NCBI GenBank assembly: GCA_965197635.1
Contig: CBDANN010000008.1
Coordinates: forward strand, 1,178,001 to 1,242,000
DNA: 64,000 bases
Direction of reading: 5' to 3'
DNA from: Bin87 sp965197635
GTDB lineage: Bacteria > Chloroflexota > Dehalococcoidia > Lucifugimonadales > UBA3495
Part shown: piece after piece, positions 8,815-17,237 of the stretch
Layout: each line of letters begins with the position of its first letter
Position numbering within the stretch: the first letter of the stretch is position 1
Translations under genes and position numbers: made by a program
Notes under the pieces: generated by a model
Seen by the model: only the letters and a program-made list of their open reading frames with translations
What the model was told of the DNA's origin: nothing
The model's database searches: none

Positions 8815-8907
8815 TTCAGTTTCCCATACGCCAAATCTCGAACGCTCCAACCCGGACGCTTTGGGTTTCGAAACCTCGTGCGCCGGTCCGATAAACCGAC
8901 CCGCAGC

Positions 8908-9366
8908 TCAGAATTCCGCCTCGTACAGATCGTATTCGGAGTGGCTCATCCCCAACGATTCGTAGGTCCGTTTCGCCACCGCATTCTCACGCATCACGTA
9001 CAGACGTGTGCCTCGTATGTCCCCTCTGGCAGCGGCCATCTCCAGCAATCGATGATAGAGCTGGCGATACACTCCCTGCCGCCGCCGTTCCAGTTTGACA
9101 TAAACCGATTGGACCCACCAAATCCACCCGTTTCGCCAGTCACTCCACTCTGTCGTTACCATCAGTTGCCCAACGGGACGGTCGGCGACTTCCGCCAGCA
9201 GGTAGAACGCTTTGGCCGAGTCGTACAGCGCCGCTGCAACACCCGCTCGCAGCGTCTCATTGTTCAGCGTCAGTCCTTCCGACTCCAAAGCCATCGCAGC
9301 GTTGAACTCGACGATGGTGTCCCGGTCGGTAGGAACCGCAGCCCTTATGCGTAGCTCATCCATCAT
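8908..9366 (-). CDS. GNAT family N-acetyltransferase
   Basis: The 152 residues have the GNAT fold order: strand RIRAAVPTDRDTI, an acidic helix, WVQSVYVKLERRRQGVYRQL (motif A, with R-R-x-G-V-Y in place of the common Q/R-x-x-G-x-G/A acetyl-CoA loop) and RLYVMRENAVAKRTYESLGM (motif B). The acceptor is unknown. Two ATGs stand in tandem and neither has a clear ribosome binding site. The gene is divergent from the M20 peptidase gene. Confidence 0.85.
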   Translation of the reverse strand: MMDELRIRAAVPTDRDTIVEFNAAMALESEGLTLNNETLRAGVAAALYDSAKAFYLLAEVADRPVGQLMVTTEWSDWRNGWIWWVQSVYVKLERRRQGVYRQLYHRLLEMAAARGDIRGTRLYVMRENAVAKRTYESLGMSHSEYDLYEAEF

Positions 9367-9392
9367 GCGCAGTTGATTTTAATGACCTGCGG

Positions 9393-9398
9393 TATAAT
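9393..9398 (+). promoter_or_regulatory. Predicted -10 element for the M20 peptidase gene
   Basis: A perfect TATAAT lies about 170 bases ahead of the M20 start. The best -35-like sequence, TTGATT at 9373-9378, is 14 bases away, which is short. A transcript from here would read through the REP-like element in its leader. Confidence 0.45.
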
Positions 9399-9411
9399 AG
9401 GCAACCTAACC

Positions 9412-9563
9412 GCCGCTCAACCCAGCGAGGTCCCAAACTCAACTGCTTCCCGCTCATGGTGAGCCTGTCGAACCATGAGGCCGTCCTTCGACAGGCTCAG
9501 GACGAGCGGAGACGCCTGAATTCTGTGACTTTGGAAAGACCCTGCCGCTCAACCCAGCGAGGT
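9412..9563. repeat. 20-bp direct repeat pair flanking an inserted segment
   Basis: GCCGCTCAACCCAGCGAGGT occurs at 9412-9431 and again, identically, at 9544-9563. The second copy contains the GCGAGG ribosome binding site of the M20 peptidase. The 112 bases between the copies hold a REP-like palindrome. The arrangement looks like an insertion that duplicated its target, or a segmental duplication. Confidence 0.75.
9450..9509. repeat. REP-like palindromic element
   Basis: GAGCCTGTCGAA and TTCGACAGGCTC form a 12-bp perfect inverted repeat around a 14-base centre. An outer CCGCTC/GAGCGG pair closes the element. The right arm matches the widespread bacterial repeat built around CTTCGACAGGCTCAGGACGA. 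It lies in the untranslated leader of the M20 peptidase gene. Confidence 0.75.
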
Positions 9564-9569
9564 GCCCCA

Positions 9570-10652
9570 ATGCCCAACCAGGAACGATTGATCAACGATT
9601 TCTGCGACTTGGTACGTATCGACAGCCCTTCCGGAGAAGAATGGGACGTCGCCCGGCACGTTTCCGACCGTCTGGCCGCCCTGGGATTCCAGGTCGCCCG
9701 CGACGAGCACGGCAACGTCATAGCCCGCGAGGGCGGAGACAGCCCACTCCTTCTTTCCGCCCACATGGACACCGTTGACCCGGGTCGAAGCATCCGGCCC
9801 CAGGTCACCGCCGACCGTATCACCTCCGACCGCAACACCATTCTCGGCGGCGATTGCAAAGCCGGCGTCGCGGCAATCCTGGAGGCTCTGCAATCCGTCC
9901 ACGACGACGGTCGTCCCCGCCGCCCGGTGCAAGTGGTATTCACCCGTGGCGAGGAAATCGGACTGGTCGGCGCTTCCAACCTCGACTTTTCCATGATTGC
10001 CTCGACCGAGGCCGTGGTTTTCGACGGCAACGGCCCCGTCAACACCATCACCGGCGGCAGCCCTACCTACATGGCGTTCGACATCAACGTTCGTGGCCGT
10101 GGCGCCCACGCCGGCGTGGAGCCGGAGAAAGGCCTCTCCGCCATCAAGATCGCCAGCGACATCATCGCGGAACTGCCCCAAGGTAGAATAGACCACGAAA
10201 CCACGTTCAACGTAGCCACCATCACCGGCGGCACCGTTCGCAACGCCGTGCCATCGGAGGCAGCAGTAACCGGCGAATTCCGCAGCATGAACATGGAGTC
10301 GCTCGAACTCCTTCGTATGCAGTTGCTTGCCGCGGTCAACAGCATCCGCGGTCGATATGGCGAGGCCGAAATCACCGAAAATCTGGAGATGATGTTCCAG
10401 ATGTACCGCTTGGACCCCAACGAGGCCACGGCTCAACTGGTCACCCGGGTCATGCGCGACATGGGCCTGGAACCCAACATCCAGCCTTCCGGCGGCGGCA
10501 CCGACGGCAACGTGTTCCGTCTCAACGGCATCGAGAGCGTCGTCGTGGGCATGTCCACCAACCTCATGCACACCATTGACGAGTACGTGGTCATCCCCGA
10601 CTTGATGAACACCGCCCGTTTCTGTGAACAATTGTTGACCTTCGGAGCCTGA
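9570..10652 (+). CDS. M20 family metallopeptidase (PepT/CPG2-like)
   Basis: This 360-residue dizinc peptidase is of the usual M20 length. It shows SAHMDTVDP (first metal His and the catalytic Asp), LGGDCKAG (bridging-Asp region, with Cys where many members have Asp), TRGEEIGLVG (catalytic Glu pair), a lid domain at about 170-285 and a C-terminal MHTIDEYV metal His. It probably cleaves small peptides or N-acyl amino acids. The ATG follows GCGAGG by eight bases. An upstream in-frame GTG would code through the REP-like repeat and is rejected. Confidence 0.85.
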   Translation: MPNQERLINDFCDLVRIDSPSGEEWDVARHVSDRLAALGFQVARDEHGNVIAREGGDSPLLLSAHMDTVDPGRSIRPQVTADRITSDRNTILGGDCKAGVAAILEALQSVHDDGRPRRPVQVVFTRGEEIGLVGASNLDFSMIASTEAVVFDGNGPVNTITGGSPTYMAFDINVRGRGAHAGVEPEKGLSAIKIASDIIAELPQGRIDHETTFNVATITGGTVRNAVPSEAAVTGEFRSMNMESLELLRMQLLAAVNSIRGRYGEAEITENLEMMFQMYRLDPNEATAQLVTRVMRDMGLEPNIQPSGGGTDGNVFRLNGIESVVVGMSTNLMHTIDEYVVIPDLMNTARFCEQLLTFGA

Positions 10653-10679
10653 TCTCCGCCTTGGAATGGGATGGAGCGA

Positions 10680-11060
10680 CTACCCGCCAGCCGGGACGTC
10701 GCCGGACAGGATTGCTTCCAGCTCAGGGGTCACGGGAATGCCGTTTCGTTCCATTTCAACCCTGATGCGGTGGCGCTCCCTCTCGAGTGCCTTCGCCAGT
10801 ATCTCCGCTTTCTTCGCCTCCCGGATGGCTTTCCCCTTCTCGAACATTTTTCTCCCCCAATCGAACGTTGCGGCCAACGGAACCACGAAGGTCCAGTAGA
10901 GTTTGGTGGCCGCGGTTTCAAACCACAGGTACAGGAAATGGTCGCTCCCTGGCCATAGTTGCAGAACCGATAGACAGACGCAGCCGACAATGACAAATCC
11001 CGCCGCCTGAACTCCCACGCCGCGGTCGCCGAGCCCACCGGGCGCTTCCGTTGTTCGCAT
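10680..11060 (-). CDS. Small membrane protein with C-terminal charged helix
   Basis: The 126 residues contain two hydrophobic segments, at about 20-38 and 45-68. A long charged helix follows (KGKAIREAKKAEILAKALER), then a short proline/glycine tail ending near GDVPAGG. The family is not known to me. The layout, membrane part then a charged Arg/Glu-rich helix then a proline-containing tail, recalls the protein encoded at 45062-45625. The ATG is preferred over an upstream in-frame start that would run into the rnd gene. It lies downstream of rnd on the same strand. Confidence 0.6.
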   Translation of the reverse strand: MRTTEAPGGLGDRGVGVQAAGFVIVGCVCLSVLQLWPGSDHFLYLWFETAATKLYWTFVVPLAATFDWGRKMFEKGKAIREAKKAEILAKALERERHRIRVEMERNGIPVTPELEAILSGDVPAGG

Positions 11061-11098
11061 TGTACCACTCGGCCCGTTCAACCCGGCTGACAGGGCGC

Positions 11099-12226
11099 TC
11101 ACGCAACTGGCGACACCAACCGGGCCAACTCCTCCCCGAACTCCGACCGCTGCCATCTCCTTATCTCACCACCCCCGGTAAGCTCCCGTTCCAGTTCTTC
11201 AGGCCGGAGCGCTATCCTTTCCAGGCTGGGCGTCGGCCAGATGTGGCTGACGGCCAACTCCAAATCTCTGCCCAACTGCGCCCGCCACTGTTTCAACGCT
11301 TTCAGTCTGATGCGACGCTCGGGGGTCCAAGCATCGTTATTGGGTCCAGGCCTTGGTGGTTTGGGCATTTCGGGCCGCTGCATCCCGCGTTCTATCGCTT
11401 CTACCAACTCGCCGTAACAGCGGGCCGCCAGCATCCCGCCCAGGCCACGCGGCGCCTTTCCATCCGCTGCTGCCAAATCCAGCAGGTCGGTGTTGCTGGC
11501 GGCCTGCGTCGGAGGCACATCCCACACGCAGGCTTTTCCGTCTCTAAAAGCGTATAGTTCCTGCAACAAAGTCGCCTGCCGCTGGGTCAATGCTTCCCAA
11601 CCTTTCACCCGTCGCCACGCGGTTTCCAAAGGTTCGTCCGCCGGGTGCCGCAGAGCTTCAATCCGTTGGCATTCTTCGCTGACCCACGCGACCCGGCCCA
11701 ACTTATCAAGCCGGTACTCCAATTCGTCGGCCAACGCCAGCAGATGGTGAACATCGCCCGCAGCGTAGTCCAACGCCGGTCCCGACAGAGGTCGCAATCC
11801 CCAGTGAGACACCTGCAGCCGGGGATCTTTGTCGATCACCACCCCGCTGAATTCTTCCAGCACCGCTCCCAGGTTCGGGCGAGGCACACCGAGGAAGCGC
11901 GCCGCCAGGCCGGTGTCAAAAAGGTTGCTGATGGTGAAACCGAAATCCCGGTCGAAAAACCGCACGTCCTCCTCGGATCCGTGCAGCACCTTGGCTACCG
12001 AATCATCCGCCAAATATTGCCCCAGCGCCGACAGGTCTTTCACCGCCAACGGGTCCAGCAGGTAGGTCTGCCGCTCATCGGCAATCTGAATCAAGCAGAT
12101 GCGTTCTTGATACGCGAACCGTCCGTTGCGCTCCGTATCCAACGCCAGCCGCGGCGCGCGTTCCAACTCCAGCGCCACCGCGTCCCAATCGCCCTGCTCA
12201 CTGATATACCGATACTGCTGTCGCAA
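11099..12226 (-). CDS. rnd: Ribonuclease D (3'-5' exonuclease, DEDDy)
   Basis: The 375-residue protein has the DEDDy exonuclease domain: Asp/Glu in LALDTE, Asp in HGSEEDVRFF and the Tyr/Asp of DYAAGDVHHLL. HRDC-like helical domains follow from about residue 205 to the end. RNase D trims tRNA 3' ends. I place the start at a TTG whose upstream sequence AAGGAAGG is an excellent ribosome binding site at seven bases; this gives MRQQYRYISEQ, a normal family start. The only in-frame ATG, at 12304, lies inside the adjacent MITE and would add 26 unrelated residues. Confidence 0.85.
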   Translation of the reverse strand: MRQQYRYISEQGDWDAVALELERAPRLALDTERNGRFAYQERICLIQIADERQTYLLDPLAVKDLSALGQYLADDSVAKVLHGSEEDVRFFDRDFGFTISNLFDTGLAARFLGVPRPNLGAVLEEFSGVVIDKDPRLQVSHWGLRPLSGPALDYAAGDVHHLLALADELEYRLDKLGRVAWVSEECQRIEALRHPADEPLETAWRRVKGWEALTQRQATLLQELYAFRDGKACVWDVPPTQAASNTDLLDLAAADGKAPRGLGGMLAARCYGELVEAIERGMQRPEMPKPPRPGPNNDAWTPERRIRLKALKQWRAQLGRDLELAVSHIWPTPSLERIALRPEELERELTGGGEIRRWQRSEFGEELARLVSPVA

Positions 12227-12255
12227 AGCACCTTCCTTATCACGTCGTCGCCTGC

Positions 12256-12366
12256 AGTAGCGTTCCGATTTAGGTGGTTTCCGTCCGTAGGGGCGAATGG
12301 CCATTCGCCCCTACCCGCACTAGCAACGGCATCTATGGAAACAAACCACCTAATACGGAACGCTAC
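12256..12366. mobile_element. MITE copy 1 (111 bp, no coding capacity)
   Basis: The ends are long inverted repeats: GTAGCGTTCC on the left, GGAACGCTAC on the right, continuing inward to about 24 bases with two mismatches. The centre is a 28-base perfect palindrome at 12287-12314. Near-identical 10-mers flank it: CGTCGCCTGC at 12246-12255 and CGTCACCTGC at 12367-12376. A second copy lies at 40031-40142, four substitutions different. No transposase is present in the window. It sits 30 bases upstream of the rnd start codon. Confidence 0.85.
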
Positions 12367-12520
12367 CGTCACCTGCCCAGCTGCTTGACAATAACGCCAG
12401 TTTAGCACATGGCCAGGCCATCTTTATCTGCTCCGTAACCTCTTACATGGCCGCGCAACAGTCGGATCACGCCTGCCGTGCTATACTCGCTCCACATCCC
12501 GCGCAAGGAGCCAAACTTGG

Positions 12521-13303
12521 ATGAGTGGCGCAGACCTGAAACAAACCCTCAAACAGGGCGGCCGTATCTTCGGCACCATGATCAGCATCAACCGCAGCCC
12601 CCGCTGGATACCCGTACTCGACGGTGTGGGCCTGGATTACGTCATCATCGATACTGAGCACAGCCCCCGTAGCCGTGGCGAACTGGGCGACTACCTGACC
12701 ATGTTCAACACCATCAGCGTGGTGCCGATTGTGCGCATCCCGATACCCGATTCCCATTACGTGACCATGGCCATTGACGCCGGCGCCCAGGGTATCCTAG
12801 CCCCCTATTGCGAGACTGTGGACGAGGTTCGCGAGGTGGTCAAGGCCACCAAATTCCGTCCGCTGAAAGGCGCGGCCGCCGAGCAGGCCCTGGCGACCGG
12901 GGAATTCCCCAGCGACGCCAGCCAGGAATACCTGGCCGCCCGCAACCGGGACAACATCTGCATCATTGGCATCGAGAGCCAGGCCGCCGTTGACAATTTG
13001 GACGCCATACTTTCGGTTCCGCACATTGACGCAATTTTCGTCGGGCCCAACGACATGAGCATTTCGCTCGGCGTCCCAGACGACTACGCCCAGGAAATCT
13101 ACAAGACCACTGTCAAAAGCATCATCGACAAATGCGAAGCCCGCAGCCTGCCTACTTTGGTCCACCATCAGACCCCGGAGCTGTCCGAGTACTGGATCGA
13201 GCAGGGCGCCCGCTTCGTCCTCCACGGCACCGACCGCCGCGCTCTCGCCGAAGGGTTCCGCACCGAGTTCACCCGCCTCCGGGACAAAGCCGCTGCCCTA
13301 TGA
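12521..13303 (+). CDS. HpcH/HpaI class II aldolase
   Basis: The 260-residue TIM-barrel protein is a metal-dependent pyruvate-type aldolase related to HpaI and 2-keto-3-deoxy-sugar acid aldolases. Visible are the catalytic DTEHSP at about 45-50 and the metal ligands Glu in IIGIESQAA and Asp in VGPNDMS. A glycine-rich GAQGILAPY strand follows the expected order. AAGGAG precedes the ATG by ten bases and a TATACT -10-like box lies about 35 bases upstream. The natural substrate cannot be read from sequence. Confidence 0.88.
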   Translation: MSGADLKQTLKQGGRIFGTMISINRSPRWIPVLDGVGLDYVIIDTEHSPRSRGELGDYLTMFNTISVVPIVRIPIPDSHYVTMAIDAGAQGILAPYCETVDEVREVVKATKFRPLKGAAAEQALATGEFPSDASQEYLAARNRDNICIIGIESQAAVDNLDAILSVPHIDAIFVGPNDMSISLGVPDDYAQEIYKTTVKSIIDKCEARSLPTLVHHQTPELSEYWIEQGARFVLHGTDRRALAEGFRTEFTRLRDKAAAL

Positions 13304-13318
13304 TTGGCGAAAAAATAC

Positions 13319-13342
13319 CCCTCTCCCAGCCGTGGGAGAGGG
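13319..13342. repeat. Palindromic repeat / probable 3' hairpin of the aldolase gene
   Basis: CCCTCTCCCA and TGGGAGAGGG pair perfectly over 10 bp with a 4-base loop, 15 bases after the aldolase stop. No T-run follows. A close relative of the same palindrome lies at 22228-22253, so this looks like a dispersed repeat used as a transcript end. Confidence 0.6.
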
Positions 13343-13373
13343 CATGTGGTGAGGGCCGTATCGTCTTCGGCAT

Positions 13374-13658
13374 TCAATTCCGCGAACTACCCTCCCAGCG
13401 TTCCCGCAGCGACGCGATGTACACCCGCTCGTAATCTCCGTGGTGCCCGGTGGAGGGGTCGTCCGCCAGCCGCTCCGCCCACATGTATTCTACGTCGGCC
13501 CAGACGATGGGAAACTTGGGCTGGTCGAAGAATGCGGCCACCGCGTCAAACGCCGAAGCGCCCTCCATATATCCCAACATCTGGAAATTGTCGTACAGGT
13601 TGCCCTGTTCCGACATGAACCGGCCCTTCATCGCCGCCATTATCAGATAGTTCGCCAT
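13374..13658 (-). CDS. Hypothetical protein, 94 residues
   Basis: I do not recognise the family. The protein is Met/Tyr/Trp-rich near its start (MANYLIMAAMKGRFMSEQGN) and contains FFDQPKFPIVWADVEYMW in the middle. It has no signal peptide and no clear membrane segment. AGGTGG lies eight bases before the ATG; a GTG four codons upstream is possible. It faces the aldolase gene convergently across the palindromic repeat. Confidence 0.6.
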   Translation of the reverse strand: MANYLIMAAMKGRFMSEQGNLYDNFQMLGYMEGASAFDAVAAFFDQPKFPIVWADVEYMWAERLADDPSTGHHGDYERVYIASLRERWEGSSRN

Positions 13659-13740
13659 AGCCACGGCCACCTGTCATCGGAAGGGCGAAACCGTATAGTT
13701 TCGCGAGGCGTCAAGCGGAGAGGCAGTAGCCGGCCGGCGG

Positions 13741-14895
13741 TCACCGCGTCAGGATATGCACCGTGGTGACGTCGCCGGCGCCCGAGCACTGAGCGACGCC
13801 CACTCGCGGGTTTTTCACCTGCCTCGGTCCGGCCTCACCACGCAATTGCGTCACCGTTTCGTGAACCATGCGGATGCCGCTCGCCCCGAAGGGATGCCCC
13901 ATCGCCAACAGACCGCCGTCCGTGTTGATCGGAATATCGCCGCTTAGCGCCGTCCTCCCATCCGCCGTGGCCCGCCAAGCCTCGCCAAAGGGCGTCAAAT
14001 GCAGCGATTCGATCTGCTGCAATTCGCCGATCGTCGCCGCATCGTGAACCTGCGCCAGGTCAACGTCCTCCGGCCCAATGCCGGCCATTTCGTACGCCTG
14101 CAACGCCGCCGGCTCCGTCCGGTAGGGGCTGAACGCCGAGTGGTCGCTGCCCCGGCCGTTGTAGTTCCCCGACGTCAGCGACGCCGCCGCGATGCGGATC
14201 GCACGGCTCCGGTCTATGCCGTAGGTGTCCAGCGCGTCCGCCGCGCACAGCACCGCTGCCGCGCCGCCCTCGCTGGTGGGACAGCACTGATACAGGGTCA
14301 ACGGGTCGGCGATCAGCCGGGAATTCAGCACGTCCTCCACCGAGTAGGTTTCTTTCCGGTGGGCGTATGGGTTCATGGAGGCGTTCTGACGGGCTTTGAC
14401 CGAAACCTGGGCCAACGCCGATGCCGGCGCTCCTGTCTCCTCCATGTATCGCTTCATCCGCAGAGCGTAACCGGCCATCATGTGATCGCCGCCGATGTAA
14501 CGGGCGGGGCTGTTTTCTGCCGTAACCGTAACGGGACCGCTGGGAACCTTTTCCGCCCCGAAGGCCAACGCCAGGTCAAACACTCCTGACGTGATCCCCC
14601 AATACGCTTGCCAAAACGCCGTCGAACCGCTGGAACACGCATTCTCAACGTTGATGATGGGGACGCCGGTCAACCCCAGTTGCGCCAATGTCGTCTCGCC
14701 GATGGACATACCGTGATAGTAAACGTGCCCAAAGTAGGCTACCGGAATCGCCGGCCACGGCACGCCCGAATCCCGCAGCGCGTCAACCACGGCGTCCCGG
14801 GCCAGGTCTGACAGGTTTTTCTCTGGGAACCGCCCGAACTGGTGCAACCCGACACCCACCACCATGACCTCACGACCCGGCCTAAATTGCGTCAT
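13741..14895 (-). CDS. Thiolase family protein (SCP-x/lipid-transfer type)
   Basis: The 384-residue protein has the thiolase fold with the nucleophilic cysteine in VENACSSGST. HDAATIGELQ and GHPFGASG carry the conserved histidines, and a second cysteine is in VAQCSGAGD. It resembles SCP-x type thiolases rather than FadA. Such proteins work with an OB-fold DUF35 partner, and one is encoded about 80 bases upstream on the same strand. The pair may be an acyl-CoA thiolase or retro-aldolase. The second ATG is chosen because GGGGGAAG lies just before it. Confidence 0.85.
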   Translation of the reverse strand: MTQFRPGREVMVVGVGLHQFGRFPEKNLSDLARDAVVDALRDSGVPWPAIPVAYFGHVYYHGMSIGETTLAQLGLTGVPIINVENACSSGSTAFWQAYWGITSGVFDLALAFGAEKVPSGPVTVTAENSPARYIGGDHMMAGYALRMKRYMEETGAPASALAQVSVKARQNASMNPYAHRKETYSVEDVLNSRLIADPLTLYQCCPTSEGGAAAVLCAADALDTYGIDRSRAIRIAAASLTSGNYNGRGSDHSAFSPYRTEPAALQAYEMAGIGPEDVDLAQVHDAATIGELQQIESLHLTPFGEAWRATADGRTALSGDIPINTDGGLLAMGHPFGASGIRMVHETVTQLRGEAGPRQVKNPRVGVAQCSGAGDVTTVHILTR

Positions 14896-14976
14896 AGCTT
14901 CCCCCATTTACGTGTCATTGCAAGCGTGTTCCGGTTCGCCGTCGCGAGGAGCGAACGACTCCACAATTCCGCCGCT

Positions 14977-15384
14977 CTAAGCCGGACGCCATTTGTACAC
15001 CACACGTTCGGAGTTGGCCACCCCTTCCATCTCCACCGCTCGCAGCGCCAGGGACACGGGCATTCCCACCTGCAACTGTTGGTGCGGGCAATCAACGACC
15101 TCCGCCAGAACGTGCGGGCCTTCGGGCAGCTCCACTTCTCCCAACACGTAGGGAACCGGACCCGGCCATCCTGGCGGCGGCACCCGCACGATGGTGTAGC
15201 TGAACAGCGTCCCATCCGGCGTCAGCTCAATCTCCTCCAGATCCGGCGCCGTGCAAGATTGGCAGAACGTGGCCGGCCCGAAAACGCAAACGCCGCACTG
15301 CGGACATCGCATCCCCAACAGCACGCCCTGCTCCCCGTTGTCGTCGGTCAGGCGCAGGCACCTGTCATCTACGGAAATTGCCAT
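14977..15384 (-). CDS. Zn-ribbon/OB-fold DUF35 protein, thiolase partner
   Basis: The 135 residues start with a rubredoxin-like zinc ribbon (RCPQCGVCVFGPATFCQSC, two CxxC pairs). An OB fold follows, running through GTLFSYTIVR, PYVLGEVELPEG and VGMPVSLALR. DUF35 proteins bind the acyl-CoA thiolase or aldolase encoded next to them and shape its active site. Here the thiolase gene follows on the same strand. The ATG has no strong ribosome binding site and an in-frame TTG lies two codons upstream. It is divergent from the acyl-CoA ligase gene. Confidence 0.85.
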   Translation of the reverse strand: MAISVDDRCLRLTDDNGEQGVLLGMRCPQCGVCVFGPATFCQSCTAPDLEEIELTPDGTLFSYTIVRVPPPGWPGPVPYVLGEVELPEGPHVLAEVVDCPHQQLQVGMPVSLALRAVEMEGVANSERVVYKWRPA

Positions 15385-15578
15385 TCTCAATTAAGTACCA
15401 AGGGTCTGGTGAACCCCGGCGAGGTGGAGTGGATGGCAGTCTAAAACTCCCCCGGTAGCCTGTCAATTGAACTCCGGCCTGCCCGCTATTGACCCTCTCC
15501 GATTGGCGTGATAGCGTGAACTCAGCAACCCCGATTGAGGGGTCGGCGCCGGCCACAACGTTTTTTCGAGTGGTACCC

Positions 15579-17210
15579 ATGAGCAGCATCCTCGGCTTGG
15601 AACCCGTGTCCAATCGCCAATCCTGGGAAAAGTCCCTGGGCGAATTCCTCGAAACTGTGGTCGAGGCCAATCCCGATAAGGTCTTCGTCGAGATTGCCGG
15701 CCAGCAGATCACCTATGCGGACTTTTACCGACACTGCCGCTCCGCTGCCGCCATGTTCCAAAACCTGGGCATCCGCCACGGCGACCGCGTCTGCATGTTC
15801 CTCCCCAATGTCCCTGAGGTACTGTACACATGGTTCGGGCTGGCGCTGATCGGCGGCATCACCGTCACCATCAACACCGCGTATCGACGCGACGAGATGG
15901 CCTTCATCCTCAACAACGCCGAGGCCGCCGCGTTGGTCGCCCATGAGAGCCTCATCGACGTGGCAACCCAGGCCGCCGATCTCGCTCCTTGCGTCCGCCA
16001 TCGCCTCATCGTCGGTGAAGGAAACCCGGTTGACGGTTGGAGCTCTTACTCTCAGTTTTTGGCCGATTCGCCGCAATTGGGTGAACTTCCGGACGTCTCC
16101 CCTACCGACATCTCCATGCTTCAGTACACATCCGGCACCACGGGCAACCCCAAGGGCGTCCAGGTCACCCACCAGATGTACGTGTCGGCTGGACAGGGCT
16201 TTGCCCTTTGGACGCAGGCCACGCCACAAGACCGTTTCTTCACCTGCCTGCCCTACTTCCATGCCAATGCCCAGTACTACAGCACCATGGGCACCCTGGC
16301 CTCCGGCGCGACCCTGGTGGTTCAAGACCGTTTCAGCGCATCCCGCTTCTGGCAGCAGGTTCGCGACGCCCGCGCCACCGTTGTCAACTTCATCGGCATG
16401 ATGATGCCCGTCCTCGCCAAGAACGACCCCAGTCCGGATGACGCCGACAACACCGTGCGTCTGTTCTACGGTTCGCCCGCCTTCTCACCGGAGTTCCTGG
16501 CCGACTTTGAGCAACGCTTCGGCACCGACATCATCGTGGGCTTCGGCATGACCGAAACCTGCTACGGCACCATCGAGGCCATCCGTGGCGAACGCCGGCC
16601 CAACTCTTCAGGACAGCCGCGCCGCCATCCCGACCCGGCCTTTGAGAACGCCGTCCGCATCGTGGATGACGACGGCAACCCGGTCCCCAACGGGCAACCC
16701 GGCGAAATCAGCATCCGCAACCCCGCCACCATGGCCGGCTACTGGCGCAACGAGACCGAAACCAACACTTCGCTGCGAGATGGCTGGCTTTTCACCGGCG
16801 ACCTGGGCTGGCTCGACGACGACAACTACCTCTATTTCGTGGATCGCAAAAAGGACGTTATCCGTCGCCGTGGTGAGAACATCTCATCCCAGGAAGTCGA
16901 AGACGTCATCAAGAGCCATCAAACTGTCCTCGATTGCGCCATCATCGCCGTTCCCTCTGACCTGGGAGAAGATGAGATGAAAGCCTACGTGACTCCCCGT
17001 CCGGGCGAAACCGTGAACCCCGAGGACGTGATCCACTGGTGCGCCGACCGTCTGGCCTATTTCAAAGTGCCACGGTACATTGAAATTCGGGAAGAACTCC
17101 CGCGCACGCCGAGCCTTAGAGTCAGAAAGGACATGCTCCGGCAGGAACGAGAAGACCTGATCACCGGTTGTTTCGACCGAGAAGCCGCCGGCATACGGAT
17201 TAGGCGATAA
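15579..17210 (+). CDS. AMP-dependent acyl-CoA synthetase/ligase
   Basis: The 543-residue ANL-superfamily enzyme activates a carboxylic acid to its acyl-CoA through an acyl-adenylate. Seen are the P-loop YTSGTTGNPKG near residue 185, the A5 motif GFGMTE, GWLFTGDLG, and the hinge DRKKDVIRRRGENIS. The last catalytic lysine expected near the C-terminus is replaced by the RTPSLRVRKDML context, where a lysine is still present. It is closest in style to CaiC-like ligases. The internal ATG is used because the upstream TTG extension is not family-like. It is divergent from the thiolase/DUF35 pair, which suggests one acyl-CoA pathway. Confidence 0.87.
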   Translation: MSSILGLEPVSNRQSWEKSLGEFLETVVEANPDKVFVEIAGQQITYADFYRHCRSAAAMFQNLGIRHGDRVCMFLPNVPEVLYTWFGLALIGGITVTINTAYRRDEMAFILNNAEAAALVAHESLIDVATQAADLAPCVRHRLIVGEGNPVDGWSSYSQFLADSPQLGELPDVSPTDISMLQYTSGTTGNPKGVQVTHQMYVSAGQGFALWTQATPQDRFFTCLPYFHANAQYYSTMGTLASGATLVVQDRFSASRFWQQVRDARATVVNFIGMMMPVLAKNDPSPDDADNTVRLFYGSPAFSPEFLADFEQRFGTDIIVGFGMTETCYGTIEAIRGERRPNSSGQPRRHPDPAFENAVRIVDDDGNPVPNGQPGEISIRNPATMAGYWRNETETNTSLRDGWLFTGDLGWLDDDNYLYFVDRKKDVIRRRGENISSQEVEDVIKSHQTVLDCAIIAVPSDLGEDEMKAYVTPRPGETVNPEDVIHWCADRLAYFKVPRYIEIREELPRTPSLRVRKDMLRQEREDLITGCFDREAAGIRIRR

Positions 17211-17237
17211 TACAATTTGGCAACGAGGAGTACACTG

